A DNA stretch of 64,000 nt, from contig OX388345.1 of NCBI GenBank assembly GCA_947579665.1, positions 71,229,454 through 71,293,453 on the forward strand. The letters run 5' to 3'. Positions 23,310 through 35,123 of the stretch are shown here, in pieces. Both the position numbers and the translations under genes were made by a program. Source of the DNA: Sympetrum striolatum (lineage: Eukaryota > Arthropoda > Insecta > Odonata > Libellulidae). The notes under the pieces are model-generated. The model was given only the letters and a program-made list of their open reading frames with translations, searched no databases and was not told the origin of the DNA. Numbering within the stretch: position 1 is the first letter of the stretch; every line of letters begins with the position of its first letter.

Positions 23310-26300
23310 ATATAAAATGAAGGAAATATTCTCGAAAAACTTAGGCTTAGCTCTTACAAAAATACTACAAACCTATTTTACTTCATTTGGTTACTAATTG
23401 AAATAATTAAAATAATTTGTAATTTATAATAATAATAATTGATAATTAATAATTTTATTATAATAAAAATATGGTTTATACAGAAATTGGATGTAATCAG
23501 TTTGAAATTAACAAGTTCCAATTCGCAACCCTGTTTATCTTCGAAATCGAAAAAGAGCCCGAACGCTACTGCAGCTCAGGAATTGGTCGAAGGATGAAAA
23601 GAGTAAAAACGAACGTGAATGTATTTTACGCCCCTCTTACTTTTGAAAAATATAGTATTTGTTTTGATATCCAGTAAGAATAAGTTCGTAATAAGGGATA
23701 ATATACTTTTTTATGTAAACAAATCTAATAAATTATTAATACGGCTATAAAAGATCGTAAACTTCAATTCACTAACAACCGTTTCCCAAATTTTCTTTCT
23801 TTACCAAAGAAAGGACGTTGCATTTGATTGGTAGATAGTTGGTTAGAGAGAACGAATAGCCATGATCAGGGCCTGACATTGATGAATTGAAAATGAATTA
23901 TTCCTGAGAATTTCAGTCGAATCATTACTTTGAAATTTTTTCGGATTATAAAATGAAAGACAGAATTAAATTTTCAACAAATGTAAACTTGATAACCTCA
24001 ATTAGAGATAAGTATTAATTTTTCAAACAAATTTTATTTTATTTGAATTTGAGTAGAGAATATATATTTATTTAAGAAGTATGAATTTAACTTCTAGCAA
24101 CAACAGCTCTAATTTCGGAGCAAAATTTAAATCTTTTAGTATCAACAATCTCAACTTATGGAAAGTTAATTGTGGTTAACACATTAGTAAAGTGCACTGG
24201 AAGCCCTTCAACAACTTAAGAATATTTTTCATTTTAACTCATTCGAGACCTAGAACAATCAATCTTCAGTGAGTATATTCCCGATTTACTGTAGGTACTC
24301 CGGTCTAACGTTATGGAAAGCCATTTAAATTAAAAACAAAAACTTAGTATCTTCCACTGGATTTATTGGATCTAAAGATTTCGATCATCATGATCATCTT
24401 CGGACCTGAAGATAGAAACCGGTCGCCCCAATAAACCTAGTATTAGCTTAACAAGATTATTTGAAAAGGAGAAGGTTTTTGCGATAGGTATGGATATTAA
24501 ATTCAAGAAGCAATTAGATTCCGAATTATCCGTGAGAGGATAATTTATCTCTATTCTAATACTAATTTGAGATCTCCATAGAAAATATATTTTCTGATTG
24601 CAACTAATTTACATCTCACAAAACTGAAAAAACTAATGAAAAACAGCTTTGCTGATATTCGTTGAGATGATGTGAATGTAGTACATAAAATTAAATTCTT
24701 CTTCAAAATAATCAAAACACGATTAAACAATTTGACCAAAATATTGGCATAAAATACGTTCATGCAAATTATTGAAAAGATATATTAAATAGATCAGTCC
24801 CAGAAATTGCTCCAGTATAATTACTTTCTGAATCTGAATAATCCATATGCCTATGCTGTCATTAGTGTACGAGTAAGTTTATTCTATATCCTTCCATCTT
24901 TACAGAGTCAGAGCATAATAAAGAGAATGCGTAATCGTAATCTATTAAATGCATTGAATACCTATCGCGCGGTTGCTGATGCCGAAGGAAAACTGATATG
25001 AAAGTAGCTCAGTAAACAACTGTGATGATTCTATAGTACGCGCAATAGAAAGTAAAATTGATTAGAAAGTTAGAAATGAAGTTCACGCGGATTCCTCTCC
25101 ATCCTATGTCGGCAATTTAAACTGTAATAGTGAAAAATATTCGTATTGAAGGGTACGGAGAAATATGTTAGGTACAGTTAAGAAAACCGTACGTCGTGAA
25201 GGTGCATAAGAAAAAGAAACTAATCTCTCGTTAACGAAATTACAATGTTTTCCTCTAATATATACATAAGTAGCAACCAAGTTTGTAAACGATAGAGAGA
25301 AAGTGATTCTTGATTTACGCGAAAAAATTGAAAGTCGATGTAGCCTGAGAGGCTTTCTGTTGGATAAGGAAAACTGAACTGGGATATCATCAGAGGGTCG
25401 AGACGGTACATCGTTCGGCCTTCAGAGAATTCCATTTCCCTGTAGACTTTCATTTTCTGTTCACAAAAACATACTCTGACCGCGAATAACGGAATGTATA
25501 CGCTTCAGAGTAAAAGGAAAAGTATTTCCAAGGTGGCGCCCGAGTGTATACGTAATTACCGAAAGGGAAAAGGCATCGACCTGAAGACGACAGCTATAGA
25601 AATAGAGATAAAGGGAAAGTGTTTTCATTTTTACTAACCCTGTTTGAAAAGCATCCAAATAATATGGAGTCGTCATACCCTAACTATGAACGAACACTAG
25701 ACCTAGCTTTCCAAGATAAATAAGGGGTAATGTTAAATTCAAATTCTGATTTATTACAAATTGAGTAATTGGCTTCGAAAATGTTAGACTTTTATTACCA
25801 GTGGCATAAATAAATGCTCCAAATATCATTTAATCGGATTAAAAAAACGGAACTAATTAAGGGGTAGTAATTGATTTCTTATTTCATAAGGGGAAATTAT
25901 CATAGGTATGACTCTTAAGAATTAAAGATAATACAAATACTTTAACCGAGGCTTCTTTATTTTAATACACATGCAAAATATATGTTTAAAATCTGACCAC
26001 TTTTTTCTAGAAGTATCAAACTTAATCTATTAACATATTCAGATTTAGAATATCAAGGAGAAATTCATTTGGGTTTAATGGTTTATTTAACAATTTTCTT
26101 TCTTATATTTCACTGAATTTTCTTACCTACATTACTTTACCTTAGGTTAATCATGGCGAGCAATAAACTGATTAATTTGAACGAAGGGGAAATTTCTCCT
26201 TGAACTATGCGTTCAACAACTTATTGCTAAAAACAAAATGTTGCGTGCATTTCTTATGCAAAGTGATATTTCAGTTTCATTCTCATCTCAGGTGTCAATT

Positions 26301-28185
26301 CCTAACAAGACATTCACAAGTGGTGATACGAACATAGTTCATGAATATGGAATTTGGAAAACTAAATTAGTGTTATTAAACATCCGATTTAATTTATATA
26401 ACATAATCAACTTACCTGCTTTGGGTCTCAGGAATCCTCAGTTTTGCGATGAATATAATTTTCCGCATGCAGACTACACATCGGAAGGAAAAGCAATATC
26501 CGAAAAATATTCAATTCCATCACCCGTTCCACACCTGGGAAAATAATGATACAAATTGAGTCAATCTATAAAATAATAAGCGGTGATAATATTCAATAAT
26601 AAATGTGCAGTTTTGAGTTCTGATACTTCCGATGCAATACTTCATTACAATTCCGATGGAAAAAACTGAGAATATAATATTGCCAAAAATGATTAACCAA
26701 TTCAATAATTTATTTCAATTAAACATGAAATCAATAGTTTGTAATGTAATGACTTTAGTTATCAACGTGGCTTAAAGGCAGTTATTCAATTCATCTGATT
26801 AGTAATTATAAGAGCGTACTCGAAACAACGCCCGAGATGTTGATACAAATTCACTAAATAGCCTATAAACAAAAAAGATTGTTTAAGGATATTTGCTTTT
26901 ATTTAAAATATCACAGTGATAGAGTTAAATTTGCGGCTATCACATTGTTTATGTAATCTCGTTCTAATATTTCAAAAATAATTAAAGTAAGTGTTAAAAC
27001 TATATTTTAGAATACAAGATGTCAACCTACAATTCAATAGTATCACTCGAAGATTACATCAAGGATACGACTATGAGCTAAATCGAAATTCAATAAAAAT
27101 TGGGAAGAGAGAAAGTATTTAATGAAAGCATTCTCAGTAATTACGAGTAGTTACGTGGCAGAGACAAAAGGCTTATGGAATTAGTAAACGCCACAATGTA
27201 AAATGAAATGCCGTGTAATCTTTAGCTATAGATCCTACTCTCATTTAAAAAAATGAGGATTGTTGATACTTGCAGAATCAATATAGACATTTGAAAAGAA
27301 TTAAGGATAACTTAAACCAAAAATTTCTTTAGTAAAAAATGAAATGAATGAATTATGTAGAAAGGATATAATACTAAACAATTCCTGTTATTTAAACTCT
27401 AGACTAGACATGGATGTCACATTCAAAATTCAAATCTGACCGTTGCAAAAACTCGGGAATTATCTACATAAACCCTCGATAAATCTTGGTAAAAATAGTA
27501 TAATTAAAATAATTTGTGGGACAAGTTTTCTTCCAGATGTAGCTGCTAACATGAGCTCAATTTGGCGGCAATTTGGATATCCGAATTTTTGTTCCGATAT
27601 TTTTTTAATGTCTTTTCTTCGAGAATCAGAAGAGGATATAACCCCGCATAATTGATTTTAATTTTTAAAATTTATAAGTTGCAATTTTAAACGTTATTGT
27701 CTTTAACGATAAAGTATTAAATTACGATTAAGAACTGACTTGATAAAAAGGATGAGTACCAAGTGAATATATGATCAGAAATACAGGGGCATACCAAAAG
27801 AAACGATTAAATAAACAATGATAAGATAGATATTATTGTAAGAAAAAGGAAACTGAACGAAATTCTTATAACATACATACGTAACCTTATGAAATAAAAG
27901 AAAGCCAACTACGACAGATACGCGTGACTTACCTTGCAGATCATTACATTGAATTCCTCCTTTAGATATGAAATATATCAATTTAAAAACCAAAATTTCA
28001 ATTCGTTATTTGCTGCTTGCGTTGGGAAAAAATCCACCACAAGGACACGTAAAACTTGAAGAATATGTTCTCTCACTCAACTTAACGAAGGATGATGATT
28101 AAACATATAATAATATGTCCCCTTGATATCTACCCCCAAATGGGTTAAATATTAAGGGGAACTAATTTCAAATTAATTCTGGATT
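23310..28185. other. Long AT-rich region without a supported gene
   Basis: No coding region, RNA gene or transposon end could be supported. The minus-strand frames at 25220-25453 and 25461-25676 are of better composition but lack recognisable domains. At about 24385-24405 a palindromic GATCATCATGATCATC precedes AAACCGGTCGCCCC, a motif often seen at the edge of insect dispersed repeats. The same type of motif recurs near 60080-60115. Confidence 0.35.
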
Positions 28186-28189
28186 ATGG

Positions 28190-29170
28190 AAATTTCATTC
28201 TGACTTTTCTTTTTAAAACAATAGAAAGACATGATCGCGAAGACAACCAAATAATTAATCCCCATAACTGAAATAGGATTGAGTTATTTTTCCAACTTAC
28301 CTTATTATCAAATTACTGGAAAACCACCTCGTAGACCTTCACGTATGGAAATAATTTACTCAATTTTTATCGAATAATCTTTAAAACTTGACTATGAACC
28401 GAAATTAACTTGCGTAATTAGTTAACCAGTTCGCACTAGCTAAGTTTCGAGCCCAAAGAAATTCAAAAAATTAACGGTTTTATAATGAAAAACTGTATCA
28501 ACTCCTTCCTCAATGAAATTTCTGCAGCAACTAAAAGATGTTTCCGTTTGATCATGCTTGAAAAATGATACTCGTCTCCTATTGGCTGATTCTCATTGGC
28601 TGCTTCGCATTGGCCAAGCCCTCTTTAATGTTAATATCATTTTCATTTACTATAATTATAATTACGTTGAACTTTTTAACCGAAAAATTAATCCAAATTT
28701 CAAATTGAAAAATCTTGGAATAACTAAAGTTTCAAATAATTCTTTCTTTCATGTAACATTTTTTTTAACAGAAGTTACCCATCGCCCGAATCCAACCAAG
28801 ATGGCCGAAATGATAACATTTAAACAACATTAACACTCATTAAATAATTTTATAAAAATTGTGCAAATTGATTCTTCATTTACTATAAAATATTATTATA
28901 TTGGCATATATTTAAGATTTTGTTAAAAGCCCGGAACAAAAGAATCTTCAAATGTTGAAATGCAAAACTTCAAATGAGTAATTGCACACCTCTCCAAATA
29001 ATTACATCAAACATTAATACTTGATAAATTAAAACCGATTATAAAATGACACATGTGAGTTATATGATTAGTATCTATGATAATCGTAAGACAAAAGGTT
29101 GTAAAGATTACGAACTCTCTTCTGTACGATATCCAAGAGGTCGGCGAATGTCCTTCAGTTGAAGATCTCC
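28190..29170 (+). repeat. Left arm of a large inverted repeat
   Basis: About 0.98 kb here matches 31080-32077 in reverse complement, with many substitutions and small indels (an old pair). Matching landmarks include AACCAGTTCGCACTAGCTAA, ACACATGTGAGTTATAT and GTACGATATCCAAGAGG. The arm carries three ATTGG (CCAAT-box) motifs at about 28580-28615 and an AAGATGGCCG site at about 28798. No target duplication was identified. Confidence 0.85.
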
Positions 29171-29716
29171 ATTTTTTTGTTGGCTCAGGAATTTAGCTTC
29201 ATCCACTCTATCACGCCTCCTTCTGTACGTAATTTTGAACCGTTTTCAAAGGGTGTCCCTGAAGTCAACGCTTAGGTTCTTTCCAAACTTCACAGTGACA
29301 ACACTAACGGCCTTGCATGTTTGTCTCACTTGTTCAAGTTTCCACTCTTTGTCAGATAACACAGAATGTACCGCTAAATTCTTTCTATTGACTGATTCCT
29401 ATCTCCTCGTCACGAGACATTTAACGAGAAATGTTTAATACACCGTTGTATCTTGAAAAGCATGGAAACGGCAGCCATTTAAGAGGAATAACGAATACTA
29501 CGGAAGTCATGATCACGCGCGAAAAGAGATGTTACGTCAAACAGAAAACTGTTTTCGATTCGAAAAGTCATAGAAAGTGCGCCAAGTTGCTATGAGATTG
29601 TCTCGTGGTACCTGTAAAGCGAAAATGTGAGCAACTGAGGTGAAGTGAATTCACAATTGTGATGAATTGTTAGTAATATGTGATTGTTATAATCTGGATT
29701 ATGTTTCACTTTGTTT

Positions 29717-29898
29717 ATGCGATTGAAGTGTAACGCTGTGAGTTGTGAGAGGAAAGAGTCTGTCGAATGTTCGAAGAAGCTGAAGTTTTGCCAAAGATTA
29801 AATGGCGGGCAAAGCGCTTCCGTTTGTGTTTCTGAAACTGCATTCCTCGTAGAAAAATGTCGCCGTCGGAAGAAGATGGACCGTGTAAGAATGTGTAG
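29717..29898 (+). CDS. Candidate first exon in the spacer of the inverted repeat
   Basis: From ATG 29717 the plus strand is open until a strong donor, TGTAG|GTAAGT, at 29898/29899. Composition is closer to coding than the surroundings, and the product (about 60 residues) has six cysteines and a basic end (CRRRKKMDRVRMC). An alternative frame starts with ATGTCGCCGTCGGAAG at 29858. No second exon was found, so this is only a candidate. Confidence 0.2.
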
Positions 29899-31079
29899 GT
29901 AAGTGCTGGTTATTCTCTGTTTGGTCATACTATTTCATATGAATCACAAGGTGATTATCATGTATCATTATCAGTACTTCTTTATTTCATATTTTATGAA
30001 AAATGAAATTAAGTCAATGTATTGAGACGTTAAATTAGATTCTGTTTGCATTACAACAAGCATAATTACTAAAAGAACCCCTTTGAGTGTTAAGATAATA
30101 CCCATAATGATAGATTCTTAAGAAACTTCAGCTCAGCTACGATGGCTCCAAATTGAGATCAAGTGGGAGGGACTGGAACTCTCCAGGAGGAAAAAATGGT
30201 GTAGACCCCCTATTATAGTTACATACAATATAAATATAAGCAATATGTCATCGTCATTGAAAATGAAGAAGTTTATATAGTTTCCCCTTGCTAAGAGAGA
30301 TTTTATTGTGTACACAGTGCTCACGAAAAGTACATGGATGGCAACATTCAATTATAATCTAAGTGAAGCGACTGAAATGTCATTTCACATTTTGCGAGGG
30401 AACATAGAATGCTTCTTCTTACTCTAGGTTACATGGAGAGATTTTTTAACAGAAATGATACGTAGTTTATGCATCTATATATCTTCCGAATTCATGTCAT
30501 TGTTCCTTATCTATCATGATGTTTCCGTTCACATTGCTTTACAAATGGACTTTATTTCGTTTGATCTTTTCATGTTCTTTAATAAAATAGGTGTATGATT
30601 ATCAATCATAGCCGTAGTGATTAGTGATATCCGATGAATCTTGAATCATACACGGTGTGGATAAGTTAGATAAATAACAATTAGAATACGTTTCTAAAGA
30701 TGAAATGTTAAGAGAAGAAAAGATGCACTCAGTTCGTTTGAAGTATTTTATTTCAGCACGAAAGTGCGCATGCTCGCATCCTTATTCTTTTGTTTCGGCA
30801 ATGCCACAAACATTACTTTATTTGCACACATCAAAATATTTGATTTTAAATAAAAAAGTAAAACTTTATATTACAAATTTGTATATAATTTAATCAATAT
30901 CTTCTCCTTAATTTATTGTATATGGATGAATGAAATATTTTCTCTCGGGAGCAAGCGGGATTTAAGATTTGTATGTTTTCGTACAGTCGCTTTTTCTTGA
31001 ATTTATTTATTATGAAGTAATTATATATAATAAATATAACTAACAATTGAGTTTTAATAGGAGGATCAATTTTCAGTCA

Positions 31080-32077
31080 GCATAAAAAGGCGATTTTCAT
31101 CTGAAGGACATTCGCCGATCATTTGGATATCGTACAGAAAAGAGTTCGTAATCTTAAAAACCTTTTGAATTACGATTATTATCGATCCAAATCATAGAAC
31201 TCACATGTGTCATTTTATAATCGGTTTTAATTTATCAAGTATTAATGTTTGATGCAATGATTTGGAGAGGTGTGCAATTACTTCTTTGAAGTTTTGCATT
31301 TCAACATTTGAAGATTCTTTCGGGAATTTAACAAAATCTTAAATACATGTCAATATAATATTATTTCATATTAAATAAAGCATCAATTCGCACCAACTTT
31401 ATGAAATTATTTAATGCGTGTTAATCTACTTGAAATACTGTCATTACGGCCATCTTGGATATACTCGGGCGATGGGTAACTTCTGTTAAAAAATATTACA
31501 TGAAAGAAAAAATTATTTTAAAATTTAGTTATTCCGTAATATATAAATTTAAATTTGGATTAATTTTTATGGTTAAAAAGTTCAACGTAATTATAATCAT
31601 AGTAAATGAAAATTATATTAACTATTAAGTTGGCTTTGCCAATGAGAATCAGCCAATGAGAAGCAGCCAATGAGAATCACCCAATGGGAAACGAGTATCA
31701 TTGTTCAAACATGATCAAACGGAAACTTTTTTTAGTTGCTGCAGAAATTTCATCGAGGAAGGAGGTGTAACAGTTTTCATTGTAAAACCGTTAATTTTTT
31801 GAATTTCTTTGGGCTCGAAACTTAGCTAGTGCGAACTGGTTAACTAATTACGCAAGTTAATTACGGTTCATAGTCAAGTTCTAAAGATTATTCTATAAAA
31901 ATAGAGGAAATCATTTTCATCTGTCAATATCTACGAGGTGGTTTTCTAGAAATTTCATAGTAAGGTAAGTTGGAGAAATAACTGAATCCTATTTCAGTTA
32001 TGCGGATTAATTATTTGGTTGTCTTCCCGATCTTGTGTTTTCTGATTGTTTTCGAAAACTCGTCAGAATTAAATTTT
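31080..32077 (-). repeat. Right arm of the large inverted repeat
   Basis: This is the reverse-complement partner of 28190-29170. At about 31637-31686 it holds four tandem CCAAT boxes, with units like GCCAATGAGAATCA, against three in the left arm. The spacer between the arms (29171-31079) has no identified transposase. Confidence 0.85.
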
Positions 32078-32079
32078 GT

Positions 32080-33455
32080 TAACGTGCGGTAGGTTCATAA
32101 TAACAGTTAAACAGATTTGAAATCAGTTGATAAAGTGGTTAATCTTCACAATTCGTTAACTGAACATTCGTGAAATTAAGTGAGGATAGAACTTATCCTG
32201 ACTTCAATTTACGCGTGTCGCTTGGGAGAATTTGCTTCCAATATAAGTAGCAATTAACTAATCAATCTTTTGCCGGCTAAGCTTATTAATTCCATGTTTT
32301 TAGGCGATATTCAAATATGATCTGCAAGTTCTGAATTGAGTTTCTGTCGTCGTTGCCTCTCTATTTACTCTTTGGGTTACGTATTTTGGAATGATGTTTT
32401 CAATAATTTGTCTTTCCTTTAAATACCATCCATTTCCTATTATATTTTTTAACCTTAGCTTTAGATAAGCATTTATTTTTTATCCCATATCCCCTTGTAG
32501 TCATCCTGTAGTTAGCAAGTAAGATTGTCATCGTAATGTAAGATGCTATTTACAATTCATTGTAAAATTCAGAGCTCTAAGTACTCTTAAGTACAACTTC
32601 TCCTATCAAAAATGTCAGCGATATTATAACTCGTCGTAGATTCCTATGGAAAAACCGGCATGAAAAAAATTGATTGGAATGGGACTAGAACCAGAATCTC
32701 CCATTGCCAGTTGGTTCGTATCTCCAATGAAGTTACTCTTTAAGACTGTTCTATCGATTTAGTGAAATTGTGTCCCAAAACTGATTTAATGGTGAAATTT
32801 CAGCTGATTATTTCCATAGATAATACCAGCGTTAGTTGTAACGGTCACTCAGATTTGAATTTTGAATACGACAAGATTTGCGTGATGGTTTTCAAGGAGA
32901 TAGATTATAAGATAACTTTAAAAAATAACTTTAATTTTATTTACTGTTTGTGAAACTTCATTTGCGTTGAAGAGAATGTAATTATTTGAAACTATATGAT
33001 ATTGTTGCTGTCCGTTTTGCGAGTTTTGATTGTAACGTTTGAATAGTTAATGAGAAATCCTTTCAGTTGAGTCCCCTCAATCAATCATTATTTGCATTTT
33101 CTTTAGGTAACAAAATTATACTGCATCTATCAAGCTACAGTATATTAATTTATTTTTCATATGTATTAAACTTCTGCGAAACTTTATTCGTTTTTCACAG
33201 AAAAGAGTGTCGTTGGATGGCTTCAATCATAAAATGTATTATAATTCTTAACAAATTTTTATACTATCGAGGGTTTCTATGTTATATTTCCAGGATTTTT
33301 ATCTTTTAATTCCTTCTCGTGAGTTACGTTTAATATCTTAAACCACTTCCTAACGGAAATTTGTATTTGAAAAATGTGTACACGTAACGCACGCTATGTC
33401 TATAATTCTCAGTTTTTTATGATTTATTATTAGATTGCCGTAAATCCTAAATAAA
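32080..33455. other. No gene recognised
   Basis: AT-rich sequence. The small plus-strand frames at 32762-32953 and 33067-33309 have no recognisable features. Confidence 0.35.
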
Positions 33456-33458
33456 AGT

Positions 33459-33590
33459 GGAGTAAGACAGGGGTGTATGATGTCACCACTTTTATTTAAC
33501 CTGTACACTGAAGAAGTTGTACGGTAAGCATTAGAAGAGATTAAGGGTATACGTATAGGAGGAAGGAATTTCAACAATATAAGATATTAA
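33459..33590 (+). pseudogene. LINE reverse transcriptase fragment
   Basis: Forty-three codons from the palm region of a non-LTR retrotransposon reverse transcriptase are visible. GVRQGCMMSPLLFNLY is the conserved block before the YADD motif, then comes a TAG-type interruption (TAA at 33525-33527), then IKGIRIGGRNFNNIRY. The sequence stops just before the expected YADD aspartates. It is a short dead fragment with no ends, and it abuts the 228-bp array. Confidence 0.8.
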
Positions 33591-33596
33591 GATAAT

Positions 33597-34975
33597 TAAT
33601 GCTTCCTGGACCATTTAGGGAACATAGTATATCTCGAAGCGGCTTTTCGTAAATATAAATTATATATATCATACATAATGCTGATAATTAATTAGTTAGT
33701 AATTAATTTTATTTCAAAGATTATATGCTTTTTTTATCGAAATTAGTGCTTTCCCTTATCATTCATTGCATATGTTTATTCTTTCAGATTATGCTTCTCG
33801 GATATTCGGGGATGTCCTGGAGAAGATGTGTCCTTGACCATTTATAGAACATCGTATTTTACGAACCAGCTTTTCGTAAATATGAATCATTTATATCATA
33901 GATAATGCTGTTAGTTCATAAGTTGGTAATATGTGATAGTCTCAAAGATTATATGCATTTTTTATAATCAATCAGTCCTATACTTCATTATTGATTGCAT
34001 ATGTGTATTATTTGAGATAATGCTTATCGGATATTCGAAAGATGATTCGGTGAAGATGCTTCCTGGACCATATAGAGAACATAGAATGTTTGGTAACGGC
34101 CTTCCATAAATATGAATTACGTATAACATGGATAATGCTGATAATTAATTAGTTGGTAATTAATGTAAGCTCATAGATTATATGCATTTTGTTATCGTTA
34201 ATTAGTCCTTTCCTTCATCATTCATATTATGTTTTTTTTTTCAGATTATGCTTCTCTATTATTCGGATAATATTTAGGAGAAGATGCCTCCTTTACCACT
34301 TAGAGAAAATAGGATTCGTGAAACCGGCTTTTCGTAAACATGAATGACTTATAAACAAGATAGTGCTGTTAATTCATTTGTTGGTAATTAATTTTAGTAT
34401 CATAGATTTTATGCATTTCGTTTATTAAAATTAGTGCTTTCCTTCATCATTCATTGCATATGTATATCATTTCAGATAATGCTTCTTTGATATTCGGGGA
34501 TGATTTGGAAAAGACATCTGCATGATCACATACCGAACAGGATTTCTGGAACCGGCTATTCGTAAATGACATATATCATAGATAATGCTGATTATTCATT
34601 AAGTCATAATTAATTTTAGTCTCATAGATTATAAACATTTGGTTTATCATTAATTAGTACATTCCTTCATCATTCACATCATATGTGTATTATTTCAGAT
34701 AATGATTCTCGGATATTCGGATGATGTTAAAAAGAAGATGCCTCATGGACCACTTAGACAACCTACGATTTCTTAACCCGCTTTTAGTTAATATGAATAA
34801 CTTATATCATAGATAATACTGTGAATTACTTAGCTCGTAATTAATGTAAGTCTCATGGATTATATGCATTTTGTTTATCAATAATTAGTCCTTTCAATCA
34901 TCATTCATTGCGTATAATTAATATTTCAGATTATGCATCTCTGACACTCGGAAGATGCTTAGTAGAAGATAGTAC
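33597..34975 (+). repeat. Tandem array, about 228-bp unit, six units
   Basis: Units start at about 33600, 33826, 34056, 34283, 34513 and 34737, counting from the TCCTGGACCATTTAGAG-like segment. They are diverged from each other. Each holds a TTTCAG-like acceptor followed by ATTATGCTTCTCGGATATTC, and most hold a GTAAAT-like donor after CGGCTTTTC about 88 bases later. Individual units are open in one frame or another (for example from 33788 or 34020), but the frame is not the same in all. Confidence 0.85.
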
Positions 34976-35123
34976 CAAATAATAATAAGCAAAATGCTTT
35001 TAATCTAAGAGACTAAAATTAATTAAAAACTAATTTATATCAGCAAAATCTAAGATATAAGTCATCCATATTTGCAAAAAACTGGTTCCAGAAATCCTAC
35101 TTCCTCTAAATGGTCAAGGACAC
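34976..35123 (-). repeat. Inverted 228-bp unit at the junction of the two arrays
   Basis: This segment is the reverse complement of the 228-bp unit: AATGGTCAAGGACAC at 35112-35126 corresponds to GTGTCCTTGACCATT at 33824-33838. It sits exactly between the 228-bp array and the 209-bp array, so the arrays were joined by an inversion or palindromic rearrangement. Confidence 0.7.

Noticed and set aside
25220..25676. Two adjacent minus-strand open frames
   Set aside because: Short, with no domains and no splice-phase link between them.
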